64,000 bases of DNA from UBA5069 sp964560495 (GCA_964560495.1 CAZLMM010000027.1:6952-70951), one strand, 5' to 3'. Positions 8,354 through 17,500 are shown, counted from the stretch's first letter. Program-made: numbers and translations. The notes: a model not told the origin generated them from the sequence alone.

Positions 8354-9352
8354 TTGCTTAACATGGTTCTACCCAAAATAGAGGTCGAGGCCAGTTCACA
8401 GAACTACGGCCATTTTGTCATCAGCCCGCTTGAAAGCGGTTACGGAATTACCGTCGGTAATGCGCTACGCCGGGTGTTGTTGTCGAGTCTGCCGGGCGCA
8501 GCAGTTACTTCGTTACGCATCACGGGCATTCATCACGAGTTTGCCACCATCCCGCATGTACGAGAAGACACACAGCGGCTGATATTGAACGTGAAGCAGA
8601 TTCGCATGAAGAGCCGCTCTGAAGACCCGGTGCGCATACGTGTCGAGGTGACCAGTGAAGGTCCCATCACTGCCGGCGATTTGATCTGTCCACCCGATGT
8701 AGAGATCATGAACCCCGATCTCTATTTGCTCACAGCAGATTCGGACGAGGTGGATCTGGATATCGAGATGGTGGTGAGCACCGGGCGCGGCTACAGTCCA
8801 GCAGAGGAGCGGACGCGTCTGCCTCTGGGCGAGATTCCTGTGGACGCTATTTACAGCCCGGTGCGCAAAGCTGCCTATCGTGTGGAGCGGACACGCATTG
8901 GTCAACAGACCGACTACGATAAGCTCAACTTGGAAGTCTGGACTGACGGTACAATTGCGCCCGAAGAGGCATTGCGCACTTCGGCGGACTTACTCGTACA
9001 GCACCTACAACTCCTGGCTGGCGAGCAGGTGCGCGCCCCAGAAAAGCGTGAAGAGACAGAGCAAGGTATTCCGCCGCGCGTCTACGAAGCGCCCATCGAG
9101 GAGCTGGAGCTGACTGTGCGTGCATACAACTGTCTCAAGCGTGCTGGCATCACAAAGGTGGGCGAGATCCTTAAGCGCATGGAAAAAGGCGAAGATGAGA
9201 TGCTGGCCATCCGCAATTTTGGCAAAAAATCGCTCGACGAGCTTGTGATCAAGTTGCGTGACAAAAACTATCTCACGGCGCCCGGCTTCGACAACACTTT
9301 CTGGATCGAATCTTATAAGATCGCCAGCGAGGACGAAGACGACGACGAATGA
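8354..9352 (+). CDS. rpoA: DNA-directed RNA polymerase subunit alpha
   Basis: The scaffold subunit of RNA polymerase. The N-terminal dimerisation domain includes GYGITVGNALRRVLLSSLPG; the flexible linker is followed by the C-terminal domain with LTVRAYNCLKRAGI and NFGKKSLDEL, which binds UP elements and activators. TTG 8354 is chosen because GGGGAGG lies about seven bases before it; ATG 8363 is the alternative. The protein (332 residues) ends in an acidic run of Glu and Asp beyond the usual end. Confidence 0.95.
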   Translation: MLNMVLPKIEVEASSQNYGHFVISPLESGYGITVGNALRRVLLSSLPGAAVTSLRITGIHHEFATIPHVREDTQRLILNVKQIRMKSRSEDPVRIRVEVTSEGPITAGDLICPPDVEIMNPDLYLLTADSDEVDLDIEMVVSTGRGYSPAEERTRLPLGEIPVDAIYSPVRKAAYRVERTRIGQQTDYDKLNLEVWTDGTIAPEEALRTSADLLVQHLQLLAGEQVRAPEKREETEQGIPPRVYEAPIEELELTVRAYNCLKRAGITKVGEILKRMEKGEDEMLAIRNFGKKSLDELVIKLRDKNYLTAPGFDNTFWIESYKIASEDEDDDE

Positions 9353-9395
9353 CACGGCTGGCTGATTTTGCCTGCCCCATGGAGGAGTACAGACA

Positions 9396-9773
9396 ATGCG
9401 ACATCGAGTTGCCGGACGAATACTAGGGCGTAACAGTGCACAGCGCAGGGCGTTGTTCAGCAACCTCATTCGTGAGCTTTACATTCATGAGCGCATCACG
9501 ACGACCGAAGCCAAGGCACGCGCAATTCGTGCTGACGCAGAAAAGCTGATCACCAAAGCCAAACATGGTCTGCGGGATGGCGGGAATCGTATTCATGCCC
9601 AACGCCAGATCGTGGGCTACATTCATGATAAGACCGTGGCCAAGAAAGTCTTTGACGAACTAGCGCCGCGCTACGCCGAACGTAATGGCGGTTATACACG
9701 CATGATCAAGCTGGGGAAACGCCAGGGCGACGCCGCCGACATGGCGATTCTGGAATTGGTGGACGGCGAGTAA
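9396..9773 (+). CDS. rplQ: 50S ribosomal protein L17
   Basis: A 125-residue L17: start MRHRVAGRILGRNSAQRRAL, the ERITTTEAKAKA-like element (here ERITTTEAKARAIR) and the C-terminal GYTRMIKLGKRQGDAADMA. L17 lines the exit side of the large subunit. The ATG follows a GGAGG site eight bases away. As is common, rplQ follows rpoA and precedes truA. Confidence 0.97.
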   Translation: MRHRVAGRILGRNSAQRRALFSNLIRELYIHERITTTEAKARAIRADAEKLITKAKHGLRDGGNRIHAQRQIVGYIHDKTVAKKVFDELAPRYAERNGGYTRMIKLGKRQGDAADMAILELVDGE

Positions 9774-9790
9774 GACGGTTTCAGTGCCTG

Positions 9791-10621
9791 ATGAATGGGG
9801 CGAGAGACGCTCCCTTGTTGTCAATCGCTGCGCTCGTCGAGTATGACGGCGCCGATTTTCATGGATTTCAGGCGCAAACAGGCGTTCCCACCATTCAGGG
9901 GGCGCTCGAAGGTGCGCTTCGTACATTCACAAGCCTAGATGGCCGGATTGTCGGCGCTGGACGCACGGATGCAGGCGTCCATGCGCGCGGACAGGTTGTC
10001 GGCGGCAGACTTTTCTGGCGCCACGATCTGGCGGCATTGCAGCGAGCCTGGAATGCCCATTTACCGCCCACGATTGCGGTGCGTCAAGTGCAGCAAGCGC
10101 CAGAAGGATTTCACCCGCGCTTCGCTGCGTCGAGCCGCACGTATCGGTACTTTGTGATGCAGCAGGCGTTGAGGCAAGGCGCTGTCAGCCGATCGCCACT
10201 CGGTCGATGTTATGCTCATTTTGAGCAACGCTCTCTCGATGCGGCGGCGATGCAGGCGGCAGCCCAGATATTTATCGGCGAACATGACTTTGCTGCTTTT
10301 GGTCGACCGCCGCAAGGCGACAGCACAGTGCGCCAGATCTTTCAGTCGGAGTGGCAGCAGGTGGAGTCGACGCTGGCTTCATTGATCAGAAACCAAGACT
10401 TGATGCTGGTCTACACGGTGCAGGCGAATGCATTCTTGCAGCACATGGTGCGTAACCTCGTCGGTATGATGTTGGCAGTTGGACGGGGCGAGCGAACCGT
10501 GACAGATGTGGAGACCACTCTGGCGGCGCGGAATCGAATGATGGCGCCCCCCCCTGCCCCAGCGTGCGGTCTGGTGTTGGAACGAGTAGAGTACGCGAAT
10601 TCTTGGGGCATCGTTTTCTGA
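9791..10621 (+). CDS. truA: tRNA pseudouridine(38-40) synthase TruA
   Basis: Converts uridines 38-40 in the anticodon arm of tRNAs to pseudouridine. The catalytic aspartate is D60 within GAGRTDAGVHARGQ. Other family elements are EYDGADFHGFQAQ near the start, AASSRTYRYFV and the C-terminal AFLQHMVRNLVG. It has 276 residues, slightly longer than usual. It follows rplQ by 17 bases in the widespread rplQ-truA-rplM-rpsI order, so it is probably cotranscribed, though a 301-base gap then separates it from rplM. Confidence 0.95.
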   Translation: MNGARDAPLLSIAALVEYDGADFHGFQAQTGVPTIQGALEGALRTFTSLDGRIVGAGRTDAGVHARGQVVGGRLFWRHDLAALQRAWNAHLPPTIAVRQVQQAPEGFHPRFAASSRTYRYFVMQQALRQGAVSRSPLGRCYAHFEQRSLDAAAMQAAAQIFIGEHDFAAFGRPPQGDSTVRQIFQSEWQQVESTLASLIRNQDLMLVYTVQANAFLQHMVRNLVGMMLAVGRGERTVTDVETTLAARNRMMAPPPAPACGLVLERVEYANSWGIVF

Positions 10622-10922
10622 ATGGGATGTGGTCAAAATCAGTGACAGGTAGCCCCTACAGTGAGTTACTGCTCGTTAGGCCAACAATTCATACGTCACG
10701 AGTCACTCGTGACGGTCGGCGATATGAGCAGCCAATCTAGAGATCGGTAACTTTGACTGCACCCAGTTGAATAGATGATTTCTGTGGCCAGATAACGTTA
10801 CAAAACAGTTGATGTGAGAAAGTCAAATTAAAAGCGAAGACGGCATTTTGTGACGACCAGGTGATGCGACGGTCGATCCAGCCGAACAGATAGATAATTG
10901 AGTAGTGGAAGGAGTAAGTTGC
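10622..10922 (+). other. Intergenic leader before rplM with a short perfect hairpin
   Basis: No gene was found in these 301 bases, which are A+T-richer than the flanks. CGTCACGAG (10694-10702) and CTCGTGACG (10706-10714) form a perfect 9-bp hairpin with a 3-base loop and no T-run. A TTGACT at 10753 lacks a convincing -10 partner. The interval is long enough to be an rplM-rpsI leader, but no known ribosomal-protein regulatory structure was recognised. Confidence 0.4.
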
Positions 10923-11363
10923 GTGAAGACCTACAGTCCAAGCGCTGAGGAAGCCAAATTGAATCGTGAATGGGTGGTTGTTGATGCTACCGGCGCTACA
11001 TTGGGGCGGCTGGCGTCGCAGATTTCAGCCATTCTGCGGGGAAAGCACAAACCTACCTTCAGTCCACACCTAGACACAGGTGACTTTGTCGTGGTGACGA
11101 ATTGCGAGCGTATTGTCGTGACGGGCAATAAACTGGACACGGTGCGCTATTATCGGCATTCCCGCTATCCCGGCGGCCTCAAGAGTCGCACCATGCGCGA
11201 ACAACTGGCGCGTTTTCCCGACCGGGTGCTCTATGAGGCAGTGAAGGGGATGATGCCCAAGTCGAAGTTGGGGCGTGCTCAGATGAAAAAGTTGCGCATC
11301 TACGCCGGCGCTGAGCATCCACATGCCGCCCAGCAGCCAACGTCATTGGAATTTGGAGAGTAG
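10923..11363 (+). CDS. rplM: 50S ribosomal protein L13
   Basis: A 146-residue L13, an early 50S assembly protein. Family elements: MKTYSPSAEEAKLNREWVVV-type start, DATGATLGRLAS and a KHKPTFSPHLDTGDFVVV core, then GMMPKSKLGR near the end. GTG 10923 has an AAGGAG site eight bases upstream and yields the standard N-terminus. Its stop codon overlaps the region of the rpsI start, so the pair is translated together. Confidence 0.96.
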   Translation: MKTYSPSAEEAKLNREWVVVDATGATLGRLASQISAILRGKHKPTFSPHLDTGDFVVVTNCERIVVTGNKLDTVRYYRHSRYPGGLKSRTMREQLARFPDRVLYEAVKGMMPKSKLGRAQMKKLRIYAGAEHPHAAQQPTSLEFGE

Positions 11364-11365
11364 TG

Positions 11366-11755
11366 ATGACTGAATATATCGAAGCGGTTGGGCGACGCAA
11401 GACCGCCAGTGCCCGTGTCCGTCTCTATCCTGGAACTGGTGAAATCGTCGTCAACGAGCAGCCTGTAGGCGATTACTTTGGCCGTCCTCTGGACCGCATG
11501 ATTCTTATGCAGCCATTGGAGTTGACTGGAATGGCTGCCACCTACAACATCAGCGTACACGTGAACGGCGGCGGCGACTCCGGTCAGGCCGCGGCAGTGC
11601 GCCTGGGAATTGCCCGCGCCCTGGCAGCCGGCGACGCCAATCTGCGCCCTGCACTCAAGGCCGCCAAAATGCTCACACGAGACGCCCGCGCCAAAGAACG
11701 CAAGAAACCCGGCCTCAAACGCGCTCGCAAGGCTCCCCAGTACACAAAACGCTAA
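11366..11755 (+). CDS. rpsI: 30S ribosomal protein S9
   Basis: The 129-residue product starts EYIEAVGRRKTASARVR and ends KAPQYTKR, the tail that touches P-site tRNA. ATG 11366 is two bases after the rplM stop and has GGAG seven bases upstream, inside rplM. GTG 11363 is an alternative. An intrinsic terminator follows 79 bases downstream, which closes the ribosomal cluster. Confidence 0.97.
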   Translation: MTEYIEAVGRRKTASARVRLYPGTGEIVVNEQPVGDYFGRPLDRMILMQPLELTGMAATYNISVHVNGGGDSGQAAAVRLGIARALAAGDANLRPALKAAKMLTRDARAKERKKPGLKRARKAPQYTKR

Positions 11756-11833
11756 CGATACTGAGCGATTGAGCAAATCGCTTCGTTGTTCGTTGACATC
11801 ACCCTTTTGAGGTGAGAACATTGGCAATTAATC

Positions 11834-11870
11834 AAACCGCTGCGACGACGTTGCAGCGGTTTCTCTTTAT
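11834..11870 (+). terminator. Intrinsic terminator after rpsI
   Basis: AAACCGCTGC (11834-11843) pairs perfectly with GCAGCGGTTT (11853-11862) around a 9-base loop and is followed by the T-rich TCTCTTTATTT. It ends the plus-strand ribosomal cluster. Confidence 0.85.
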
Positions 11871-11906
11871 TTCCAAAGATGCCCAGGCGGCGATGGGGTC
11901 GCCGAC

Positions 11907-12551
11907 ATGCTGATCAAAATAGGCCTTTTGTGCATTCCAGAGTTCGATCCGGATGCCTGCGCGATTGTCCGCCGCGCACTGTTGCAGCGCGTGCCGGACA
12001 GCGTCGTGACAGTGGAGAGCAGCATCGGCGCCCAGCGCAACTGGATCGAGGAAACGCTGCGACGTTGGTGCGATGAGGAGGAACTCGATCTGATTCTCAC
12101 CATTGGCGGAACGCTGCCTGCGCCCGGTCCAAGTGCAGACGAGATCACCCCTGAAGCCACGCTTGCCATCCTGGATCGCCAAATGCCTAGCCTGTCAGAA
12201 GCCATGCGCAACCACGCCCAGAAAGTAACTCACCTGGCTCTCCTCGATCGGGGCGTCGCAGGCATCCGCAGCCGCACGCTGATCGTCAACCTCCCGGCTG
12301 GGGACGCGCCGGCCTTGCTCTTTTTGAGGGCCATTATCGGGGTTCTTGGCGCTATTGTCGCCCATCTACAAAATTCGGCAACTTTGGCGCCTCACATTGG
12401 GGATGACTTGGAGATCATCGATTCTTCTGCGGATGAAGAAGTACGGGATGCGTCTGTACAGGCAACCCTACCCGGTCAAGGAAAACTGAAAGCAGAAGAA
12501 TTTGCAGCATTTCTTCAGCGAGGCGCCAACCAGAAACCGCGTTCTGAGTAG
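11907..12551 (+). CDS. MogA/MoaB-like molybdopterin-binding domain protein
   Basis: The 214-residue protein resembles the MogA/MoaB fold, which adenylates molybdopterin during molybdenum cofactor synthesis. Evidence is the run DLILTIGGTLPAPG, then DEITPEATLAILDRQMPSL and SEAMR, and later LIVNLPAGDAP; these match the family's TGGTG, DVTPEAT, LPGLAEAMR and LVNLPGSP motifs. The GGTG motif is altered to GGTL, so activity is uncertain. It stands alone after the ribosomal terminator, converging on the helicase. No other molybdenum gene is nearby. Confidence 0.72.
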   Translation: MLIKIGLLCIPEFDPDACAIVRRALLQRVPDSVVTVESSIGAQRNWIEETLRRWCDEEELDLILTIGGTLPAPGPSADEITPEATLAILDRQMPSLSEAMRNHAQKVTHLALLDRGVAGIRSRTLIVNLPAGDAPALLFLRAIIGVLGAIVAHLQNSATLAPHIGDDLEIIDSSADEEVRDASVQATLPGQGKLKAEEFAAFLQRGANQKPRSE

Positions 12552-12587
12552 GAATGGGAGTGACCCTCTGCCTGATTGAGACCTCTC

Positions 12588-14264
12588 TCAACTGGCGCGC
12601 TCCATCATGATCGGCTGGCGATGGATGCGATAACTGGTCGCTTTTGCCAATACGCGGGCAACGTATTGCTCTGGAACATCCACAAGCGTGTGTTGCTCCT
12701 GGATGTTGATCCGCCCAATGGTGGAGCCAGGAATGTCGGCGTGATACGCAATCGTGCTCACCACATCGCTGGGGCGCACACCATGGGCGCGTCCTTTGCT
12801 GATGAGCAGGCTCACCATGCCAGGTTCGCTTCCACGCCCGCCGCGACTCTGGCGTTCGTTGCGATCATAGCGACTGTGTTGGTGGCTCTTGGGCTGCGCA
12901 ATCGGACGAGAACGCGCCTCTTGCACATCGCGCACAGGCAGGATGGGACGCTGCCCCTCTGCAGCCCGCACCACACTCAGCGCCGCTGCGGCGATGTCGA
13001 GCGGGTCATGGCCCTCAGCGAGGAGCGACGCAACCAACTCGTACTCCTGAGCGCGTCGACTGCGCTGACTTTCTTGCAACCAGCCCACCACTTTTGCCCG
13101 CAACAGCCCTGAGCGGTGGCGTTCCACTTCGACAACGGTGGGCAAACCGGCGCGCTGAATGCGCTGGCGGGCAAAGGCCTCGATCTTGCGCAACCGCCAT
13201 TGCTCGTTTGGCGCCACCAGGGAGATGGCCGCGCCCGATTTTCCAGCCCGCCCAGTGCGCCCAATGCGATGGACGTAGACCTCTGGATCTTCGGGCAAAT
13301 CAAAGTTGACTACATGAGAGATGTGCTCAATATCCAGCCCGCGCGCGGCCACATCGGTCGCCACAAGCACTTTGGTCACGTCTTGCCGGAAGCGGTTGAG
13401 GACACGCTCACGCTCATCTTGACCCAGTTCTCCACTCAGCCCCTCGGCGGAGAAGCCACGCCCGGAAAGCTCCGCTGCCAGCTCGCTTGCAGCAGCGCGG
13501 GTGCGAACGAAAATCAGCGCGCTGGTCATCGGCTCCACCTCGAACAGGCGGGTTAAGGCGGCCAGCTTGTCGGTCTCGTGGACAAGATAGTAGCGCTGAC
13601 TGATGGCCTCAACCGTCAGTTTTTGTTGCAAGGTGACGACCTGCGGTGTGCGCATGTAGCGGTCCGCCAGGTTACGAATCTCTGGCGGCAGCGTGGCTGA
13701 GAAGAGAGCAGTCTGGCGTATGGCCGGCGTTTCGGACAGGATGGCCTCGATATCTTCGATGAAACCCATGCTCAGCATCTCGTCGGCTTCATCAAGCACC
13801 ACAGTTTGGACGCCGCTCAGGTCAAGCACTCCGCGCTGAATCAGATCGAGGAGGCGGCCGGGGGTGCCCACGACGATGTCCACCCCGCGACGCAAGCTGC
13901 CGATCTGCCGCCCGTATGAGTCGCCGCCGTAGATAGGCAGCACCCCGATGGCCTGCCGCCGGCCAAAGTCATGAATTGCCTGGGCCACCTGGATTGCCAA
14001 CTCGCGCGTGGGGGTGAGCACCAGCCCCTGAACGCGGCTGTGTCCGGCCGTCAATCTGTGGAGCATGGGCAGCCCAAAGGCGGCTGTCTTGCCAGTGCCA
14101 GTCTGCGCCTGGCCGATTACATCGTGGCCAGCGAGCATAAGAGGGATCACTGCGATCTGGATAGGGGTGGGTGTGGTAAAGCCAAGTTCGGTCACTGCCT
14201 GCACCAGCTGGGGGTGCAATTTCAATTGCTCGAAATCGGTCGCCATGAATGGAATGTCAGTCAT
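12588..14264 (-). CDS. DEAD-box ATP-dependent RNA helicase with DbpA-type RNA-binding domain
   Basis: A 558-residue RNA helicase of the CsdA/DeaD type, acting in ribosome assembly or mRNA remodelling. Visible motifs in order: AQTGTGKT (I), PTRELA (Ia), DEADEM (II), SAT (III), VATDVAARGLD (V) and HRIGRTGR (VI). After a basic, Arg/Gly-rich linker the C-terminus matches the DbpA RNA-binding domain (VSLLISKGRAHGVRPSDVV and IGRINIQEQHTLVDVP). ATG 14264 has AGGAG seven bases upstream; longer in-frame starts reach into the leader. A 160-base leader with a terminator-like hairpin precedes it. Confidence 0.93.
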   Translation of the reverse strand: MTDIPFMATDFEQLKLHPQLVQAVTELGFTTPTPIQIAVIPLMLAGHDVIGQAQTGTGKTAAFGLPMLHRLTAGHSRVQGLVLTPTRELAIQVAQAIHDFGRRQAIGVLPIYGGDSYGRQIGSLRRGVDIVVGTPGRLLDLIQRGVLDLSGVQTVVLDEADEMLSMGFIEDIEAILSETPAIRQTALFSATLPPEIRNLADRYMRTPQVVTLQQKLTVEAISQRYYLVHETDKLAALTRLFEVEPMTSALIFVRTRAAASELAAELSGRGFSAEGLSGELGQDERERVLNRFRQDVTKVLVATDVAARGLDIEHISHVVNFDLPEDPEVYVHRIGRTGRAGKSGAAISLVAPNEQWRLRKIEAFARQRIQRAGLPTVVEVERHRSGLLRAKVVGWLQESQRSRRAQEYELVASLLAEGHDPLDIAAAALSVVRAAEGQRPILPVRDVQEARSRPIAQPKSHQHSRYDRNERQSRGGRGSEPGMVSLLISKGRAHGVRPSDVVSTIAYHADIPGSTIGRINIQEQHTLVDVPEQYVARVLAKATSYRIHRQPIMMERAS

Positions 14265-14348
14265 CAAAAGTCTCCTCTGCGGTGTTTTGATGACTCCCAG
14301 CGTATGCCCCGCTACGAGGCGTTCCCCTGTTCTTCCCGCCGTGGCAAG

Positions 14349-14376
14349 AAAAACGCCCGACCAATCTGAGCCGGGC
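14349..14376 (-). promoter_or_regulatory. Terminator-like hairpin in the helicase leader
   Basis: Read on the minus strand, GCCCG (14376-14372) and CGGGC (14359-14355) form a short stem followed by GTTTTTC, within the leader of the helicase gene. A perfect minus-strand TATAAT lies at 14438-14433, without a good -35, so transcription could begin near 14427. The arrangement would permit attenuation or cold-dependent control, as cold-shock helicase leaders are often long; this is inference. Confidence 0.35.
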
Positions 14377-14432
14377 AACTCTTTGGAATGATCAAAACAA
14401 CGTCGCGCTATGCTATTGCCCAAATTCAGGCC

Positions 14433-14508
14433 ATTATACTTTGTTCTGTTTGAGACCAGGAGTTTTCGCAGGCCAAAAACTCCTGGTCTCAAAGCAACCG
14501 TAGTATAG
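14433..14508. repeat. Structured hairpin repeat, copy 1
   Basis: A perfect 16-bp stem (14451-14466 with 14476-14491) encloses a 9-base loop. The flanks ATTATACTTTGTTCTGTT and AAGCAACCGTAGTATAG closely match those of a second element at 28788-28863, whose stem has the same length and loop size but a different sequence. It lies between the helicase leader and the first STAND gene, which are divergent. Confidence 0.8.
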
Positions 14509-14666
14509 TTTAGTATAGTACATCAGATTCCTTGCTTCGGGGAATTCGGCCAGGCGCAGAGCAAGAATTAGGGTGATGCACTAGCCATAACACCGCTGCG
14601 ACAGGTTGAGCGAACCTGAATCTTGCGGATGTTTCATGCAGGGCTACGATGTCATTTCGCTGAACT

Positions 14667-14694
14667 TTGCGCCCAACAACACCTGTTGTACACT
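14667..14694 (+). promoter_or_regulatory. Probable sigma-70-type promoter of the first STAND/TPR module
   Basis: TTGCGC (14667-14672), a 16-base spacer and TACACT (14689-14694). Transcription from near 14701 would exclude the ATG at 14629 and supports the start at ATG 14749. Confidence 0.5.
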
Positions 14695-14748
14695 GATGCA
14701 CGCTTGTGGCTCCAACAACTTCTTCTGTTCATCAGCCGACCGCAGCGC

Positions 14749-16161
14749 ATGTCGCAGATTGATTCACTGTCTCTGGAAGTTCGCACACAGAGAGCCTTGC
14801 AGCAATGGCGTGATGGCGGCGTGGAGAATCCCTTCGCTGGGTTGTTGCTCTCCCGTCAGGCAGCCAGCGAAGGTGCGACTGGCGCGCGCATCGCTAACCG
14901 GATTCTGGAAGCCGGCCTGGCTGCCCTGCGCCAGGAGCACCCAAACGATGCCAACTTCCTGGAGATGCGCTTTCTCAAAACGCAAACTGTCGAGGAGATG
15001 GCGGCCAGATTGGGCTTCGCCCAGAGCACTCTCTTTCCCAAGCAGAAACAAGCCGTCAAGCGTCTGAGTGCGACCCTGGTTGCCATGGAAATCGCACTGT
15101 GCGACGAGCGCCGCGCCCGCTTCGACCGCTTCAGCAACGCAGCCAAACACGTGAGGTTGGTTGGCGTCGAGGCGCACGTCGCCAGTCTCAGGCCAATCGT
15201 GACCGCGCCAACGGCGCCGTGGATCATCGCCATCGAGGGTATCGGCGGTATCGGCAAGACCAGCCTGGCCGACGCCCTGGCGCGTCAATTGGCCTGTGAC
15301 GCGGCTTTCAGCGACATGGCCTGGGTGAGCGCCCAGCCTACCATCCTCGATCTGGGTGGCGGCATCCGCGCTGCGGATCATCCGGCGCTCACCGCGGCTG
15401 GCCTGGTGAACGCCCTGGCCCAGCAGTTGGCGCCGGAAGCCGCAGGCGTCCTGTTGGCCGATGAGAAAAAGGCATTGGCTTTCCTGCGTAATCGCCTCAA
15501 ACAGTCCCCTCATTTGGCGATTATCGACAACTTGGAGACCGTGGTCGATCTGGAAGAGCTGCTACCTACGCTCCACGATCTGGCCGGACCGAGTAAATTC
15601 ATCCTCACTACGCGCAGACGGTTGGTGGGAGAAAGCGGTGTATTCCCATTTCCTGTACCGGAATTAACCGATCTCCAGACCTTCGCTCTTGTGCGTCAGG
15701 AGGCAGGGTTGCGCAATTTGCCTGACATGGCCGCAGCGACTGATGCAGAACTGCGCCCGATCTACAACGCAATTGGTGGTCATCCCTTGGCTCTGCTGCT
15801 CGTGGTGGGGCAGATCTCTATCCATGCACTGCCGGTGGTATTGGAGCAGGTGGTTGCCGCACGTGGCGCGCCGGTGGAGAGCCTTTACACCTACATCTAT
15901 CAACAAGCCTGGCGCTCGCTGGATGAAACCAGCCAGCATGTGTTGTTATCTATGCCGTTGGTCAATGTCCACGGCGAGGACCTGGCCTACATTGCCGCGG
16001 TCAGCGGCGTCGCGCCTGAGCAAACCGCCGAAGCGCTGCGCAAGCTGGTGACGCTCAACCTGGTCATCGTCCTGGGAGACCTCCAGCGGCGGCGTTACAC
16101 CATTCACAATCTGACGCGCAGCTTCCTTCAGGAGCAAGTGGCGCGCTGGAACAGTGCGTAA
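14749..16161 (+). CDS. HTH-STAND NTPase (NB-ARC type), module 1
   Basis: A 470-residue signal-transduction NTPase of the STAND class. Residues about 80-105 look like a sigma-region-4-like helix-turn-helix (VEEMAARLGFAQSTLF). The NTPase has Walker A GIGGIGKT at 164-171, Walker B LAIIDN at about 256, the RNBS-B-like ILTTR near 285 and the GxPL-type GGHPLALLL near 343, then a winged-helix region. There is no C-terminal repeat array; instead the stop and the start of the TPR gene share a base (TAATG), implying coupled translation. It resembles a MalT/NLR sensor cut in two. The start follows the promoter position; TTG 14623 and ATG 14629 are longer alternatives. Effector and ligand are unknown. 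Confidence 0.82.
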   Translation: MSQIDSLSLEVRTQRALQQWRDGGVENPFAGLLLSRQAASEGATGARIANRILEAGLAALRQEHPNDANFLEMRFLKTQTVEEMAARLGFAQSTLFPKQKQAVKRLSATLVAMEIALCDERRARFDRFSNAAKHVRLVGVEAHVASLRPIVTAPTAPWIIAIEGIGGIGKTSLADALARQLACDAAFSDMAWVSAQPTILDLGGGIRAADHPALTAAGLVNALAQQLAPEAAGVLLADEKKALAFLRNRLKQSPHLAIIDNLETVVDLEELLPTLHDLAGPSKFILTTRRRLVGESGVFPFPVPELTDLQTFALVRQEAGLRNLPDMAAATDAELRPIYNAIGGHPLALLLVVGQISIHALPVVLEQVVAARGAPVESLYTYIYQQAWRSLDETSQHVLLSMPLVNVHGEDLAYIAAVSGVAPEQTAEALRKLVTLNLVIVLGDLQRRRYTIHNLTRSFLQEQVARWNSA

Positions 16162-17402
16162 TGTCAATCAATGATGACGGAGGCAACGCTGTGTGGTCTG
16201 TCGCCTACACAGCGTTGCCAGCCCTGACTTTTGACATTGCAATGAATCCCACCGATTTCTTCATCGCCGCCATCGAACGGGCAGCGCAGGTCACACTAGT
16301 GGATCTGCGAGCCACGGAGATCAATCTGCCCGATGTCGTGCGAGATCGCGCTGTGCATGTGCTCAGTTTCGCCCTGGGGCTACCGTCTATCTGGCCGCTG
16401 ACGCGGGATCTACTGTTGGCGCTGGCGCCGTGGCTCGAAATACAGGGGGTAGACAGCGCGTGGATGGGCGTATTGAAGCGGGGCGTCGTTCTAGCGCAAA
16501 GTCAGGGCGATGTGAACGCAAGCGCCCGTCTGCATTTGCATTTGGGTCGCCTGTATCTCCTGAAAGGCAATTACAGCGACTCCGCCGCCCAGTTGCAAAG
16601 AGGTGCGACAATTGCAGAATTGCTCAACGATGCGCCCACTTTGGCGGCTTGTCTCCATCGCCTGGCCTGGTTAGCTGTGCAGCGTTCCCAGCTGCCCGAG
16701 GCGGAGCGTCTGGCGCACAAGGTTCTCGAAACACTGGCAGCCAACGAGCCGGGGGCGGAGTTCTGTTACACGGTGCTGGGACGCGTTGCACTCTACCGCG
16801 GCGAATGGGAGATCGCCATCGCCCACTACCAGCGATCCCTGAATGGGCGGAGAGAACAAGGCGGCCCGGCGCATATCGCCCCTGGGCTGCGCGATCTGGG
16901 CAACGCGCTCATGATGTCCAAGCGCTATCCCGAGGCCAGTGCAGTAATGCAGGAAGCTATCGAGCTTTTTGGGCAGATCGGCAGTGTTTACGAGCAGGCG
17001 GTTGTGCGAATGAACCTGGGGATCATCCACTGGTATCAAGGTGAGCACGATGCAGCCCTGGCGTGCTATGATGCCAGCGAGCCAGTTTTCCGGCGGTTGG
17101 GCGTCGTTGCATCACTGGGGCGACTCTACAGCAACCGCGGATTGGCGCTGAGGGATCTGCGCCGCTTCGAGGAGGCAGAATGTACTTTGGTGGAGGCTAT
17201 CGAACTGCTGCGGGCAGCCGACGCCGTGATCGAGGTCGCGAATACATTGGAAAGCCTGAGCAGTCTTTTTTTGTTACTGGACCAAAGAGAGCAGGCGATC
17301 ACTCTGCTACACGAGGCTCTGCGCCAACTAGATCGGCTGCCAGAGAAACCTGCCCATGTTTATGGATTGATTGTCGAGCGTCTGCGCGCGATTGAGGGGT
17401 AA
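16161..17402 (+). CDS. TPR-repeat protein, partner of STAND module 1
   Basis: A 413-residue helical protein with tandem tetratricopeptide repeats from about residue 100 onward, seen in units such as ARLHLHLGRLYLLKGNYSDS, FCYTVLGRVALYRGEWEIAI and RLYSNRGLALRDLRRFEEAE. No signal peptide, membrane segment or catalytic motif was seen. TPR arrays usually act as the ligand-sensing part of STAND proteins; here the array is a separate polypeptide whose start overlaps the STAND stop by one base. The role as sensor subunit is inferred from this arrangement. Confidence 0.83.
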   Translation: MSINDDGGNAVWSVAYTALPALTFDIAMNPTDFFIAAIERAAQVTLVDLRATEINLPDVVRDRAVHVLSFALGLPSIWPLTRDLLLALAPWLEIQGVDSAWMGVLKRGVVLAQSQGDVNASARLHLHLGRLYLLKGNYSDSAAQLQRGATIAELLNDAPTLAACLHRLAWLAVQRSQLPEAERLAHKVLETLAANEPGAEFCYTVLGRVALYRGEWEIAIAHYQRSLNGRREQGGPAHIAPGLRDLGNALMMSKRYPEASAVMQEAIELFGQIGSVYEQAVVRMNLGIIHWYQGEHDAALACYDASEPVFRRLGVVASLGRLYSNRGLALRDLRRFEEAECTLVEAIELLRAADAVIEVANTLESLSSLFLLLDQREQAITLLHEALRQLDRLPEKPAHVYGLIVERLRAIEG

Positions 17403-17410
17403 AGTCAAGG

Positions 17411-17433
17411 AGCTGCGGCGCCAGCAGCTTCTT
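17411..17433 (+). terminator. Weak hairpin after TPR gene 1
   Basis: AGCTGC (17411-17416) pairs with GCAGCT (17424-17429) around a 7-base loop and is followed by TCTTT. The stem is short and the T-tract poor, so it is only a possible terminator for module 1. Confidence 0.4.
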
Positions 17434-17500
17434 TCCACAAGATCATACACTGCCTGATTGTGACGGTGTGCGGTTTGGCAGCATCTTCCCCTTTCCGGGG

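Noticed and set aside
12576..13112. Plus-strand frames opposite the DEAD-box helicase
   Set aside because: No ribosome-binding site or family match; the helicase motifs on the minus strand are complete.
15221..15300. Module 1 STAND gene as a classic defence ATPase with a known effector
   Set aside because: The N-terminus is an HTH-like segment, with no nuclease, protease or TIR motif, so a named defence class cannot be assigned.
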